From positions 1 through 64,000 of the forward strand of contig JAQXWS010000038.1 in assembly GCA_029225565.1 (NCBI GenBank): 64,000 nucleotides of DNA. The letters run 5' to 3'. The DNA is from Eubacteriales bacterium (GTDB lineage Bacteria > Bacillota > Clostridia > Oscillospirales > Acutalibacteraceae). Made by a program: the position numbers and the translations under genes. A model generated the notes under the pieces. That model was not told the origin of the DNA. It did no database searches and saw only the letters and a list, made by a program, of their open reading frames with translations. Positions 56,570 through 64,000 of the stretch are shown here, in pieces (position 1 is the first letter of the stretch; each line of letters begins with the position of its first letter).

Positions 56570-57748
56570 TCACTCCTTAACATCAACAACCTGTCCGTGA
56601 TGAACGTATAAGTTGTTGCCGATTAGTACCGCTTGTTTTGTGCCCTCGTCAACCCGGAATGTTCGTTTCTTTTCACCCTTAGTAAGTGAGTAAACCTCGG
56701 CAGAGTTATCAAAAAGAGCCACTATCTTGTTTGAGCTGACAGAGAGATTAACAACCTGCTTTTTTAAAGGGATTTCGGTCTTGACCTTGCCGGAGCTGTT
56801 AACATAAACAATGGTGTTTGCAGATGCGCCTTGGTATTTTGAGTAATCCAAAACAAGTTCATTGTTCCTTGTGTAGCAATACTTATTGACACAAATGCCC
56901 GACTGCTTGTAAACATCTTTGCGCTTGCTTTGGCCGGATATTACGGAAAGACAATTATCCCCCACCACATATAATTTGGACGATGAATAATGCAGGTCCA
57001 GTATGTTGGTACCTATGTATTCAAATTCCGTGTCAGGGCCTTTGTCACCGACGGTGAATGTAACAACGGTTGAAACAAGCTCTGCATTCTTTGAATTAAC
57101 CATAACATAAGCAATTTTTTTGCCGGAGGCATCAATGGCAACATCGGTGATGTAACCGCCGTTTTCGCTATAGGTCAGCATTCTCTCCAGAGAAGCAGAT
57201 ACCACCACCAACTGTGACTTTGCATCGGGATTTTGTGTAGCATAAACAACATTGCCGTTTTTTGCAACAGCGGCAGTAAGCACAATATTGTCCAGCTTTG
57301 ATTCGTACTTTGTGTCGTTATTTGTGTCAAGTCTGATTCGGGTACCGCCCTGGTCAATCATACAAAAATAATTGCCGGCACGGGATATAATAGGCTCTGC
57401 ATAGCCATGGTCAAAGCCATATATTTTTTCTGCATCGGTTGGGTTGATTACAGTCAAAGAGGAATCGGTCAAAATATTAAGTTTGTCGTTGTTAAGGCTC
57501 ATATCCAAAACCTTGGAGGAATCCAAAGTATAAGGATAGGAGTCAACATCTGTGGTTGCAGAGATGGTAAAGTTACCGTTTGAATCGGTAAATCTGTTTT
57601 TTAGTTCGTCAAAATCAATCTCCAAAACCTTCATAATAGCCAAAGCCGCAACAATAATAATCAGGATAATCCAAATTACAGTTCTGTTGCGCTTATTCTT
57701 TTTTTCCTCTCGTTCTCTGCGAGCATTCTGTCTTTCGTTGGATGCCAT
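56570..57748 (-). CDS. DUF5711-like membrane-anchored protein
   Basis: 392 residues. A strongly basic N-terminus (RQNARREREEKKNKRNR) precedes one membrane helix (TVIWIILIIIVAALAIMKVL, near 24-43). The 330-residue external part has repeating beta-strand patterns (VVYATQNPDAKSQLVVVS, KIAYVMVNSKNAELVS) that suggest a beta-propeller. I recognise it as DUF5711-like; no enzymatic motif is seen. Between truA and cvpA, with gaps under 10 bp. Confidence 0.75.
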   Translation of the reverse strand: MASNERQNARREREEKKNKRNRTVIWIILIIIVAALAIMKVLEIDFDELKNRFTDSNGNFTISATTDVDSYPYTLDSSKVLDMSLNNDKLNILTDSSLTVINPTDAEKIYGFDHGYAEPIISRAGNYFCMIDQGGTRIRLDTNNDTKYESKLDNIVLTAAVAKNGNVVYATQNPDAKSQLVVVSASLERMLTYSENGGYITDVAIDASGKKIAYVMVNSKNAELVSTVVTFTVGDKGPDTEFEYIGTNILDLHYSSSKLYVVGDNCLSVISGQSKRKDVYKQSGICVNKYCYTRNNELVLDYSKYQGASANTIVYVNSSGKVKTEIPLKKQVVNLSVSSNKIVALFDNSAEVYSLTKGEKKRTFRVDEGTKQAVLIGNNLYVHHGQVVDVKE

Positions 57749-57757
57749 TTTTATCTC

Positions 57758-58492
57758 CTAATATATTACGCGATTCAGGTACAATCCCTGTGGCGGTGCT
57801 GTTTTGCCGGCCCGTTTTCTGTCGCGGGATGCAATTACATCGGCAAGCTCATTTTCCTTTATCTTCCCTTCGGATACAAAAAGCAATGTGCCAACCATAA
57901 TACGCACCATATTGTACAAAAAGCCGTCAGCCTCTACAGTGAAGTAAATCATATCTCCGTCCCGCTTGACAGAAAATGCTTTTACATCGCGGACTGTGTC
58001 CTCAACATCACTTTTGACAGAGCAAAAGCCGCTGAAATCATGCTTGCCCAAAAAAGCCTGAGCCTGACGATTAAGATAATCTGCGTCAATACTGCGTCTG
58101 TAATGATAAGCGTAATTCCTAACAAAGGGATCGGGTCGGCTGCCGTTATATAATTTGTACACATATTCCTTTGATTTGCAATCATATCGGGGATGGAAAT
58201 CCATGGACACCTCACGGCAATCAGTAGCGGCAATATCCTCCGGCAGAAATGTGTTGAGAGCCATAATTACATTTTCGCAGCCGATATTCATATCAGTATC
58301 CAGGGTGAGGCAGTACATATTGGCGTGAACGCCGCTGTCTGTTCTGCTGCAGCCCTTAACATCCAGTCTTTCGCCAAAAACTTTTTCTACTGCGTTTTGG
58401 AACACCTGTTGTACGGTAACAGCATTATTCTGTACCTGGTAGCCGTGATAGGCTGTGCCGTCATATTTGATTGTAATAAGCAATCGTCTCAT
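57758..58492 (-). CDS. truA: tRNA pseudouridine(38-40) synthase TruA
   Basis: 244 residues with the catalytic Asp in GCSRTDSGVHANMYC near residue 52, and the start MRRLLITIKYDGTAYHGYQVQ. It isomerises uridines 38-40 in tRNA anticodon arms. It is cotranscribed with ecfT (stop and start 2 bp apart), a standard arrangement in Firmicutes. Confidence 0.96.
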   Translation of the reverse strand: MRRLLITIKYDGTAYHGYQVQNNAVTVQQVFQNAVEKVFGERLDVKGCSRTDSGVHANMYCLTLDTDMNIGCENVIMALNTFLPEDIAATDCREVSMDFHPRYDCKSKEYVYKLYNGSRPDPFVRNYAYHYRRSIDADYLNRQAQAFLGKHDFSGFCSVKSDVEDTVRDVKAFSVKRDGDMIYFTVEADGFLYNMVRIMVGTLLFVSEGKIKENELADVIASRDRKRAGKTAPPQGLYLNRVIY

Positions 58493-58493
58493 A

Positions 58494-59303
58494 CTACATT
58501 ACACTTTTAAAAACAAATCTAAATCCGATAATTGTTGCAATATATATCAATACCACAGCCATAACGGCGTAGTCCCTGCTCTTGAGGGTCATAACATTCA
58601 TTTTTGTTCTGCCGTCGCCGCCGCGATAACACCTGCACTCCATGGCGTATGCCAGCTCGTTAGCGCGCCTAAACGACGAAACAAAAAGAGGAATAATAAC
58701 TGGAACAACAGCCTTTATTCTCTTTATTATACTACCGTTTTCCATATCCGCGCCCCTACTCTTTTGGGCGGCCATAATCTTGTCAACCTCTTCCAGCAGA
58801 GTGGGTATGAATCGCAAAGCGATGGTCATAATCATAGCAAAAGAATGTACATCAACATGCAGTAATTTGAGTGGCTTGAGCAGAGCCTCAATAGCGTCTG
58901 TCAGCGCCGTGGGAGTGGTGGTATATGTCAGCATTGTACCAAACAAAACGAGGCAAATAATCCTAACAGATACCACAATAGCCGTGTATATTCCGTTTTC
59001 CGTAATTTTGAATATCCACCACTTGATAATTGGCTCGCCGGAGCCATAAAACAAATTTAGCAGAGCTGTAAAAATCACAATAAAAATGATGGGCTTTATA
59101 CCCTTAATTATTGTTTTTGCAGGCACACGGGACAATGCACAAACAAGCAAGGTAAACGCTGCCATAAGCCCCAGCGCAGGAAAGCTGTTGCAAAGAAAAA
59201 TAGTAACCATAGAAAAAATGGATAGTGCAATCTTCATTCTCGGGTCAAGCCTGTGCAGAAATGAATCCGCAGGATAGTACTGACCCATAGTAATATCTGT
59301 CAT
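58494..59303 (-). CDS. ecfT: Energy-coupling factor transporter transmembrane protein EcfT
   Basis: 269 residues, five or six membrane helices, and two Arg-containing coupling motifs (KSRGADM near 187 and CRCYRGGDGRT near 233) that contact the ATPases. It links EcfA1/EcfA2 to exchangeable S components. The start shares a base with the ecfA2 stop (TAATG). Confidence 0.95.
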   Translation of the reverse strand: MTDITMGQYYPADSFLHRLDPRMKIALSIFSMVTIFLCNSFPALGLMAAFTLLVCALSRVPAKTIIKGIKPIIFIVIFTALLNLFYGSGEPIIKWWIFKITENGIYTAIVVSVRIICLVLFGTMLTYTTTPTALTDAIEALLKPLKLLHVDVHSFAMIMTIALRFIPTLLEEVDKIMAAQKSRGADMENGSIIKRIKAVVPVIIPLFVSSFRRANELAYAMECRCYRGGDGRTKMNVMTLKSRDYAVMAVVLIYIATIIGFRFVFKSVM

Positions 59304-60175
59304 TATGCGCCCACCTCCTTAGCAGCCAGGAGGCGTTGCAGCTCCGCTTTGCCCTGCTCCAATGTGAAGATGTCGGTGCGACATTCAATTCCCATATCAC
59401 GGAGCTTGAGGAACACATCGGTTACCTCGGGTACATTGAGCCCCATATCCTTTAGTTCACTACCGCGGGAATACACCTGCTGCACCGTGCCGTACATAGC
59501 CGCCTTGCCTTTGTTCATAACCAACACCCTGTCGGCAATAGTGGCAACATCCTCCATAGAATGGGAAACAAGCAAAACTGTGTTACCCTCACGGGATTGG
59601 TAATCCTTTAGCATACGGAGAATCAACTGTCTGCCCCTTGGGTCAAGGCCGGCACAAGGCTCGTCCAGCACAAGTACCTCCGGCTTCATAGCAATAATTG
59701 AGGCAATGGCAATACGCCTCTTTTGTCCGCCGGACATATCAAAGGGTGACTTGGTAAGCAATTTTTTGTCAAGGCCTACATACTCAATGCTCTCCAAAAC
59801 TCTGCTGTCTATCTCCTGCGGTGATAGCCCCATTTGCTTTGGGCCAAAGGCTATCTCCTTATACACGCTTTCCTCAAAAATCTGGTATTCGGGATACTGA
59901 AAGCACAGACCCACAGCAAATCTGACACAACGAATATTCTTTGCATTCTCCTTGCTCCATATATCCTTGCCATCCAGCATAACAATGCCGCTGTCAGGCT
60001 TGATAAGACCGTTGAGGTGCTGAATCAATGTGGACTTTCCGGAACCGGTGTGGCCTATTATACCGATAATCTCACCTTTTTCGCACTCAAATGAAACATC
60101 ATCGAGAGCTGTGGTCTCAAAGGGAGTACCCTGCCCGTAAAAAAATGTTAAATTTTCACACGATAAAATTGCCAT
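59303..60175 (-). CDS. ecfA2: Energy-coupling factor transporter ATPase EcfA2
   Basis: 290 residues: Walker A GIIGHTGSGKSTLIQ near 37, Q-loop, signature MSGGQKRRIAIA, Walker B VLVLDEPCAGLDPRG and H-loop LLVSHSMEDV. Pairs with EcfA1 as a heterodimer. Third in the module order ecfA1-ecfA2-ecfT with truA behind it. Confidence 0.95.
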   Translation of the reverse strand: MAILSCENLTFFYGQGTPFETTALDDVSFECEKGEIIGIIGHTGSGKSTLIQHLNGLIKPDSGIVMLDGKDIWSKENAKNIRCVRFAVGLCFQYPEYQIFEESVYKEIAFGPKQMGLSPQEIDSRVLESIEYVGLDKKLLTKSPFDMSGGQKRRIAIASIIAMKPEVLVLDEPCAGLDPRGRQLILRMLKDYQSREGNTVLLVSHSMEDVATIADRVLVMNKGKAAMYGTVQQVYSRGSELKDMGLNVPEVTDVFLKLRDMGIECRTDIFTLEQGKAELQRLLAAKEVGA

Positions 60176-60185
60176 AAATAACCTA

Positions 60186-61028
60186 CTACTTTAATTTGTT
60201 ATACAATAACTCAGCGCACTGCTGAGAATTAAGTACAGTTTCTTCACTGTCGATACCCAACATTGCTATAAGCTCTGTTGACTGGGGTACATCCAATTTT
60301 AGTGACTTCATCATATCTATGTTGCTAAACACTTCGCCGGGGGTGCCGTCCTGCATAATTCTGCCGTCGTCAATAACAACAACTCTGTCAGCAAGTACAG
60401 CCTCGTCCATAAAGTGAGTGATAAGCACAATAGTAATTCCCTCATTGTGATTGAGGTCAAGGATTGTGTCCATAACCTCCTTGCGTCCGCTGGGGTCAAG
60501 CATTGCCGTAGGCTCGTCCAACACAATGCACTTTGGCTTCATTGCGATTATTCCTGCCACAGCAACTCTCTGCTTTTGCCCTCCGGAGAGCATTGACGGG
60601 GACTTGCGTCTAAGCTCGTACATACCTACTCTCTTGAGTGCGTCATCAACTCTGTGCCTGCATTCCTGCGGAGGTAGTCCAAGATTCTCAACTCCAAAGG
60701 CAACATCGTCCTCAACAATGGTGGAAACTATCTGGTTGTCCGGATTTTGGAACACCATACCGACCTTGCGCCTAATATCAAAAACAGTATCGTCGTTAAC
60801 CGACTCCCGGCCGTCAACAATCACTTTACCGGAAGTGGGAAAGAGTATTCCGTTTGTCAGCTTTGCAACCGTAGATTTGCCGGAGCCGTTATGACCCAGT
60901 ATGGCTACAAATGAGCCTTCTTCAATTTTTAACGAAAAGTTATCAAGAACCGGAAATGCTACCTCGTTACCGTTGTCATCATCCACCAGGTAATCAAAGG
61001 ACACTCCGTTAAATTCGATAAGTGACAT
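60186..61028 (-). CDS. ecfA1: Energy-coupling factor transporter ATPase EcfA1
   Basis: 280 residues: Walker A AILGHNGSGKSTVAK near 42, Q-loop FQNPDNQ, signature LSGGQKQRVAVAG, Walker B CIVLDEPTAMLDPSG and H-loop VLITHFMDEA. FQNPDNQ is typical of EcfA1. No S component gene is visible in the window, so the module is of the shared group II type. Confidence 0.95.
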   Translation of the reverse strand: MSLIEFNGVSFDYLVDDDNGNEVAFPVLDNFSLKIEEGSFVAILGHNGSGKSTVAKLTNGILFPTSGKVIVDGRESVNDDTVFDIRRKVGMVFQNPDNQIVSTIVEDDVAFGVENLGLPPQECRHRVDDALKRVGMYELRRKSPSMLSGGQKQRVAVAGIIAMKPKCIVLDEPTAMLDPSGRKEVMDTILDLNHNEGITIVLITHFMDEAVLADRVVVIDDGRIMQDGTPGEVFSNIDMMKSLKLDVPQSTELIAMLGIDSEETVLNSQQCAELLYNKLK

Positions 61029-61907
61029 TTATTTTTTATCTCCTGCCAGCCAAATTGCTGTTGCGCCACAGGGCAGAACGCCGTCGGATACCGTAACCGG
61101 CAATCCAATCTCGTCCGCCGTAGTGGAGCCTCCGTGCTTTTTGACCATAATATCATCCAAGATATATTTCATTACCGAGGCCGATAGGCCGGTTGTGTAG
61201 GAATTGAGAAGGATTGCTATTGGGTTGTCGCTGATTACCTTTTCTACCTCCTGCACAAAATCGTACAGGCTATCCTCAAGATGCCATATCTCGCCCTTTG
61301 GGCCTCTGCCGTATGACGGTGGGTCCATAATAATTATGTCGTACTTGTTGCCCCTTCTAATCTCTCGCTTTACAAACTTGAGGCAATCGTCAACAATCCA
61401 CCTAACATCTGCGTCTGCAACTCCGGACGCCTCTGCATTTTCCTTTGCCCAATTAGTCATACCCTTTGAGGCGTCAACATGCACCACGCTTGCGCCCTCC
61501 TTAAGGCAGGCAACAGTTGCGGCACCGGTATAGGCAAACAAATTCAGCACCTTAATATCGTCCCTGCCGCTGTCACGAATCAGTTGCCTAACATAATCCC
61601 AGTTAACAGCCTGCTCCGGGAATAATCCGGTATGCTTAAAGCCCATTGTTTTTATATTAAAGGTCAAGTCCTTATACCTGACCTGCCAGGCTCCGGGCAT
61701 ACGCTTATATACCTGCCACGAGCCACCACCTGTACGGGAGCGTTTGTATATTGCAGAGGGCTGGTACCACAGCCTATGCTCTCGCTCACTTTTCCATATA
61801 ACCTGCGGGTCGGGTCTAATCAATATTTGTCTTGTCCATCTCTCCAGCTTTTCTCCGCCGGAGCAATCAATAAGCTCGTAATCTTCCCAATCTTTTGTGT
61901 ATCTCAT
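61029..61907 (-). CDS. Class I SAM-dependent methyltransferase, RlmI-like
   Basis: 292 residues. An N-terminal segment with Trp/Arg-rich strands leads to a Rossmann methylase core: VLNLFAYTGAATVACLKEGA (motif I, near 138), VDASKGMTNWAKENA and IIMDPPSYGRGPKGEIW (motif IV, near 208). The DPPS motif with F-YTG points to RlmI/RlmK-type 23S rRNA methylases, but the PUA domain is not obvious and the catalytic Cys is uncertain. Start and glmM stop share one base (TAATG). Confidence 0.82.
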   Translation of the reverse strand: MRYTKDWEDYELIDCSGGEKLERWTRQILIRPDPQVIWKSEREHRLWYQPSAIYKRSRTGGGSWQVYKRMPGAWQVRYKDLTFNIKTMGFKHTGLFPEQAVNWDYVRQLIRDSGRDDIKVLNLFAYTGAATVACLKEGASVVHVDASKGMTNWAKENAEASGVADADVRWIVDDCLKFVKREIRRGNKYDIIIMDPPSYGRGPKGEIWHLEDSLYDFVQEVEKVISDNPIAILLNSYTTGLSASVMKYILDDIMVKKHGGSTTADEIGLPVTVSDGVLPCGATAIWLAGDKK

Positions 61908-63259
61908 TATGAAAGTCTTTCCTTAACTACCGCCGCAATTTCTTCGCCGAGACGGGTGATGTGGTCGATGTCCTTGCCCTCCAGCATTACGCGAACAAGA
62001 GGCTCGGTACCGCTGACTCTAACAAGAACTCTGCCATCGCCCATAAGCTCCATCTCTGCCTTTTGGATTGCAGCAATAATATATTCGTCGTTATTGTATT
62101 TTTGCTTACCCTCGGCGGAAACCTCCACATTAATAAGCACCTGTGGGTAAACCGTCATAACGCTTGCAAGCCGGGATAAGCTTTTGCCGGACTTGACCAC
62201 CGTTTCCAACAGCTGAACGCCGGACAATTCTCCATCACCGGTGGTAGCATAATCAAGAAAAATAACATGACCGGATTGCTCACCGCCAATGTTGTAGCCG
62301 TCCTTGAGCATACGCTCCAGCACATATCTGTCACCTACAGCGGTTTTTGCACATTCAATACCCTGTTCACGACAGAAACTGAAAAATCCCATATTGCTCA
62401 TAACGGTAACAACAGCCGTATTCTTTTTTAGCCTGCCTTCGTCCTTCATTCGCTTGGAGCAAATAGCAATTACCTTGTCACCGTCAACAAGCTCGCCGTT
62501 TTCGTCAACAGCCAACATTCTGTCTGCGTCTCCGTCAAAGGCAAGGCCCAAATCAAGCCCTGCATCCTTGACAAAACTCATCAGCTCTTCAGGGTGTGTA
62601 CTGCCGCATTTGTCGTTGATATTAACTCCGTCCGGTGTGTCAGACAGCAAATAACACTTTGCACCAAGGGTTGTAAATATCTCTTTTGCACAAACCGATG
62701 CAGAGCCGTTTGCACAGTCAAGGGCAATCCTGAGACCGTCAAACCTGACATCGGTAGTACCAACAACATGCTGTATATAATCGCTGACCGCGGTTTTGCA
62801 GTACAATCTGTTGCCTACCTCACCTGCAAATTTAGTGTCCGGTTTTTCTCCCTCGCCGAGAACAATACTCTCTATTTCTTCTTCAATAGCGTCGTCCAGC
62901 TTGTATCCGGATTTTTGGAATATCTTGATGCCGTTGTACTCGCAGGGATTGTGTGATGCAGATATCATAACACCTGCCTCACATTCGTACAGACCCACAA
63001 GATAAGCAACAGCCGGTGTGGGCACAACGCCTACAGACAACACATTGCACCCTACCGAACAAAAGCCCGCCGTAAGTGCCGCCTCCAGCATATCACCGGA
63101 TGCGCGGGTGTCCTTGCCGATAAGGACAGTGGGCTTTTCGCTCTTTGATTCCCTAATGAGAACTGTGGCAGCCGCAGCGCCAATCTTCATAGCAAGTTCG
63201 TTAGTCAAATCCTGATTGGCAATGCCTCTGACTCCGTCAGTTCCAAATAATCTGCCCAT
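61907..63259 (-). CDS. glmM: Phosphoglucosamine mutase
   Basis: 450 residues with the GlmM start MGRLFGTDGVRGIAN, the phosphoserine loop ISASHNPCEYNG near residue 100, the metal loop LAFDGDADRML near 240 and the substrate loop GGEQSGHVIF near 325. It converts glucosamine 6-phosphate to glucosamine 1-phosphate for UDP-GlcNAc and cell wall synthesis. 15 bp after ruvB. Confidence 0.97.
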   Translation of the reverse strand: MGRLFGTDGVRGIANQDLTNELAMKIGAAAATVLIRESKSEKPTVLIGKDTRASGDMLEAALTAGFCSVGCNVLSVGVVPTPAVAYLVGLYECEAGVMISASHNPCEYNGIKIFQKSGYKLDDAIEEEIESIVLGEGEKPDTKFAGEVGNRLYCKTAVSDYIQHVVGTTDVRFDGLRIALDCANGSASVCAKEIFTTLGAKCYLLSDTPDGVNINDKCGSTHPEELMSFVKDAGLDLGLAFDGDADRMLAVDENGELVDGDKVIAICSKRMKDEGRLKKNTAVVTVMSNMGFFSFCREQGIECAKTAVGDRYVLERMLKDGYNIGGEQSGHVIFLDYATTGDGELSGVQLLETVVKSGKSLSRLASVMTVYPQVLINVEVSAEGKQKYNNDEYIIAAIQKAEMELMGDGRVLVRVSGTEPLVRVMLEGKDIDHITRLGEEIAAVVKERLS

Positions 63260-63274
63260 TAATAAATCACCTAA

Positions 63275-64000
63275 CTATAAATCAAAAGTTTGTTGACCGT
63301 TGTCGTTACTGTTAAACTTGATACCCAAGTGCTCATAACCCGCAGGAGTAACGCATCTGCCTCGGGGAGTTCTTGCCAAAAATCCGATTTGCATCAAGTA
63401 CGGCTCATATACATCTTCGATTGTTACGGATTCCTCGCCGATTGCTGCTGCTATTGTCTCCAAACCCACGGGACCGCCGTTGTAATTGACTATCATAGTC
63501 TTGAGTAATCGCCTGTCAATTGAGTCCAGACCGAGCTCGTCAATCTCCATAGAGGTCAATGCCTCACAAGCCGCAACCTCCGTGATAATGCTGTCATATT
63601 TTACTTCGGCAAAATCACGGGCACGCTTTAGCAGTCGGTTGGCAATACGCGGCGTTCCTCTGGAGCGAGAAGCAATTTGGTATGCGCCATCCTCATCCAC
63701 CGGTATTCCCAAAATTTTGGATGACCGTGTAACAATCTGTGCCAGCTCCTCATTTGTGTACATCTCTAATCGGAGAATAACGCCAAATCTGTCACGCAAG
63801 GGTGCGGAAATCTGGCCGGCCCGTGTGGTGGCGCCTATCAATGTAAACTTCGGCAAGCTAAGCTGATAACTTCTTGCGCTGGGACCCTTGCCGATAATAA
63901 TATCAATTTTGCCGTCCTCCATTGCAGGATACAAAATTTCCTCCACCGTTCTGTTAAGTCTATGAATCTCGTCGATAAACAATACATCCCCGGGCTCAAG
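63275..64000 (-). CDS. ruvB: Holliday junction DNA helicase RuvB (partial, N-terminus beyond window)
   Basis: The reading frame runs off the right edge; the track's Met at 63982 is internal, since LEPGDVL precedes it in frame. Seen are Walker [11 protein letters not shown], the arginine-rich sensor region ([12 protein letters not shown]), [17 protein letters not shown] and the winged-helix C-terminus ending [17 protein letters not shown]. It drives branch migration with RuvA. The Walker A and the first ~95 residues are outside the window. First visible gene of the 53-64 kb cluster. Confidence 0.95.
   Translation of the reverse strand, partial: LEPGDVLFIDEIHRLNRTVEEILYPAMEDGKIDIIIGKGPSARSYQLSLPKFTLIGATTRAGQISAPLRDRFGVILRLEMYTNEELAQIVTRSSKILGIPVDEDGAYQIASRSRGTPRIANRLLKRARDFAEVKYDSIITEVAACEALTSMEIDELGLDSIDRRLLKTMIVNYNGGPVGLETIAAAIGEESVTIEDVYEPYLMQIGFLARTPRGRCVTPAGYEHLGIKFNSNDNGQQTFDL

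Overview
The window reads as the chromosome of an anaerobic, spore-forming Firmicute of class Clostridia, most likely a gut Ruminococcus/Oscillospiraceae-type organism. This is inferred from moderately low GC, the spoIVA plus SPOCS/LysM (SipL-like) pair, DUF1540, DUF6465-like and DUF5711-like proteins, the TIGR03960/TIGR03936 radical-SAM pair, CCA-encoding tRNA genes and Gram-positive lipoproteins. Species cannot be fixed from sequence alone.

Layout. 1-12 kb is a loosely packed, mixed-strand region: a SanA/YdcF-like membrane protein, a heterodimeric ABC exporter, a Gfo/Idh/MocA oxidoreductase, tRNA-Leu(CAG), a PurF-like protein lacking its glutaminase residues, a Lys/Ala-rich DUF6465-like protein, an EEP-domain lipoprotein and a membrane-anchored unknown. 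The gaps between these genes hold at least six copies of a roughly 285 bp structured non-coding repeat. 12-47 kb is housekeeping, mostly on the minus strand: mscS, plsY-der, rpmF-yceD, pgi, dacA, mtaB, sipL-spoIVA, an ECF sigma/anti-sigma pair, tig-clpP-clpX, thrC-yraN-rnhB-rbgA, rplS, radical-SAM genes, a site-2 protease, ruvX, a class A PBP, secG and a divergent type IIA topoisomerase pair. 47-52 kb is an accessory segment starting at tRNA-Trp, with a duplicated tRNA 3' end, GC-rich hairpins, a single-chain MmeI-like restriction-modification enzyme and a secreted phosphoesterase. 52.2-52.8 kb is a five-tRNA cluster (Gly-Arg-His-Gln-Lys). 52.9-64 kb is a tightly packed minus-strand cluster: ruvB-glmM-methyltransferase-ecfA1-ecfA2-ecfT-truA-DUF5711-cvpA-pgsA-clpE-like.

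How genes work together. Tig, ClpP and ClpX form the protein folding and degradation cluster, and a ClpE-like unfoldase sits near 54 kb. YceD/rpmF, rplS, rbgA and der belong to ribosome biogenesis. PlsY and PgsA supply phospholipid; GlmM, the class A PBP and DacA serve the cell wall. SipL and SpoIVA build the base of the spore coat. EcfA1/A2/T is the shared energising module for vitamin or metal uptake.

Most interesting signal. Small non-coding elements repeatedly sit in or next to intrinsic terminators, and the terminator hairpin is duplicated on both sides (sanA-like, tRNA-Leu, DUF6465-like and tRNA-Trp loci). At the two tRNA loci the 3' end of the tRNA, including CCA, is duplicated as well, flanking short hairpin-rich cassettes with no protein cargo. 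This looks like one or more families of terminator/tRNA-end-targeting miniature mobile elements. The second notable item is the PurF paralogue, in which several glutaminase residues are replaced.
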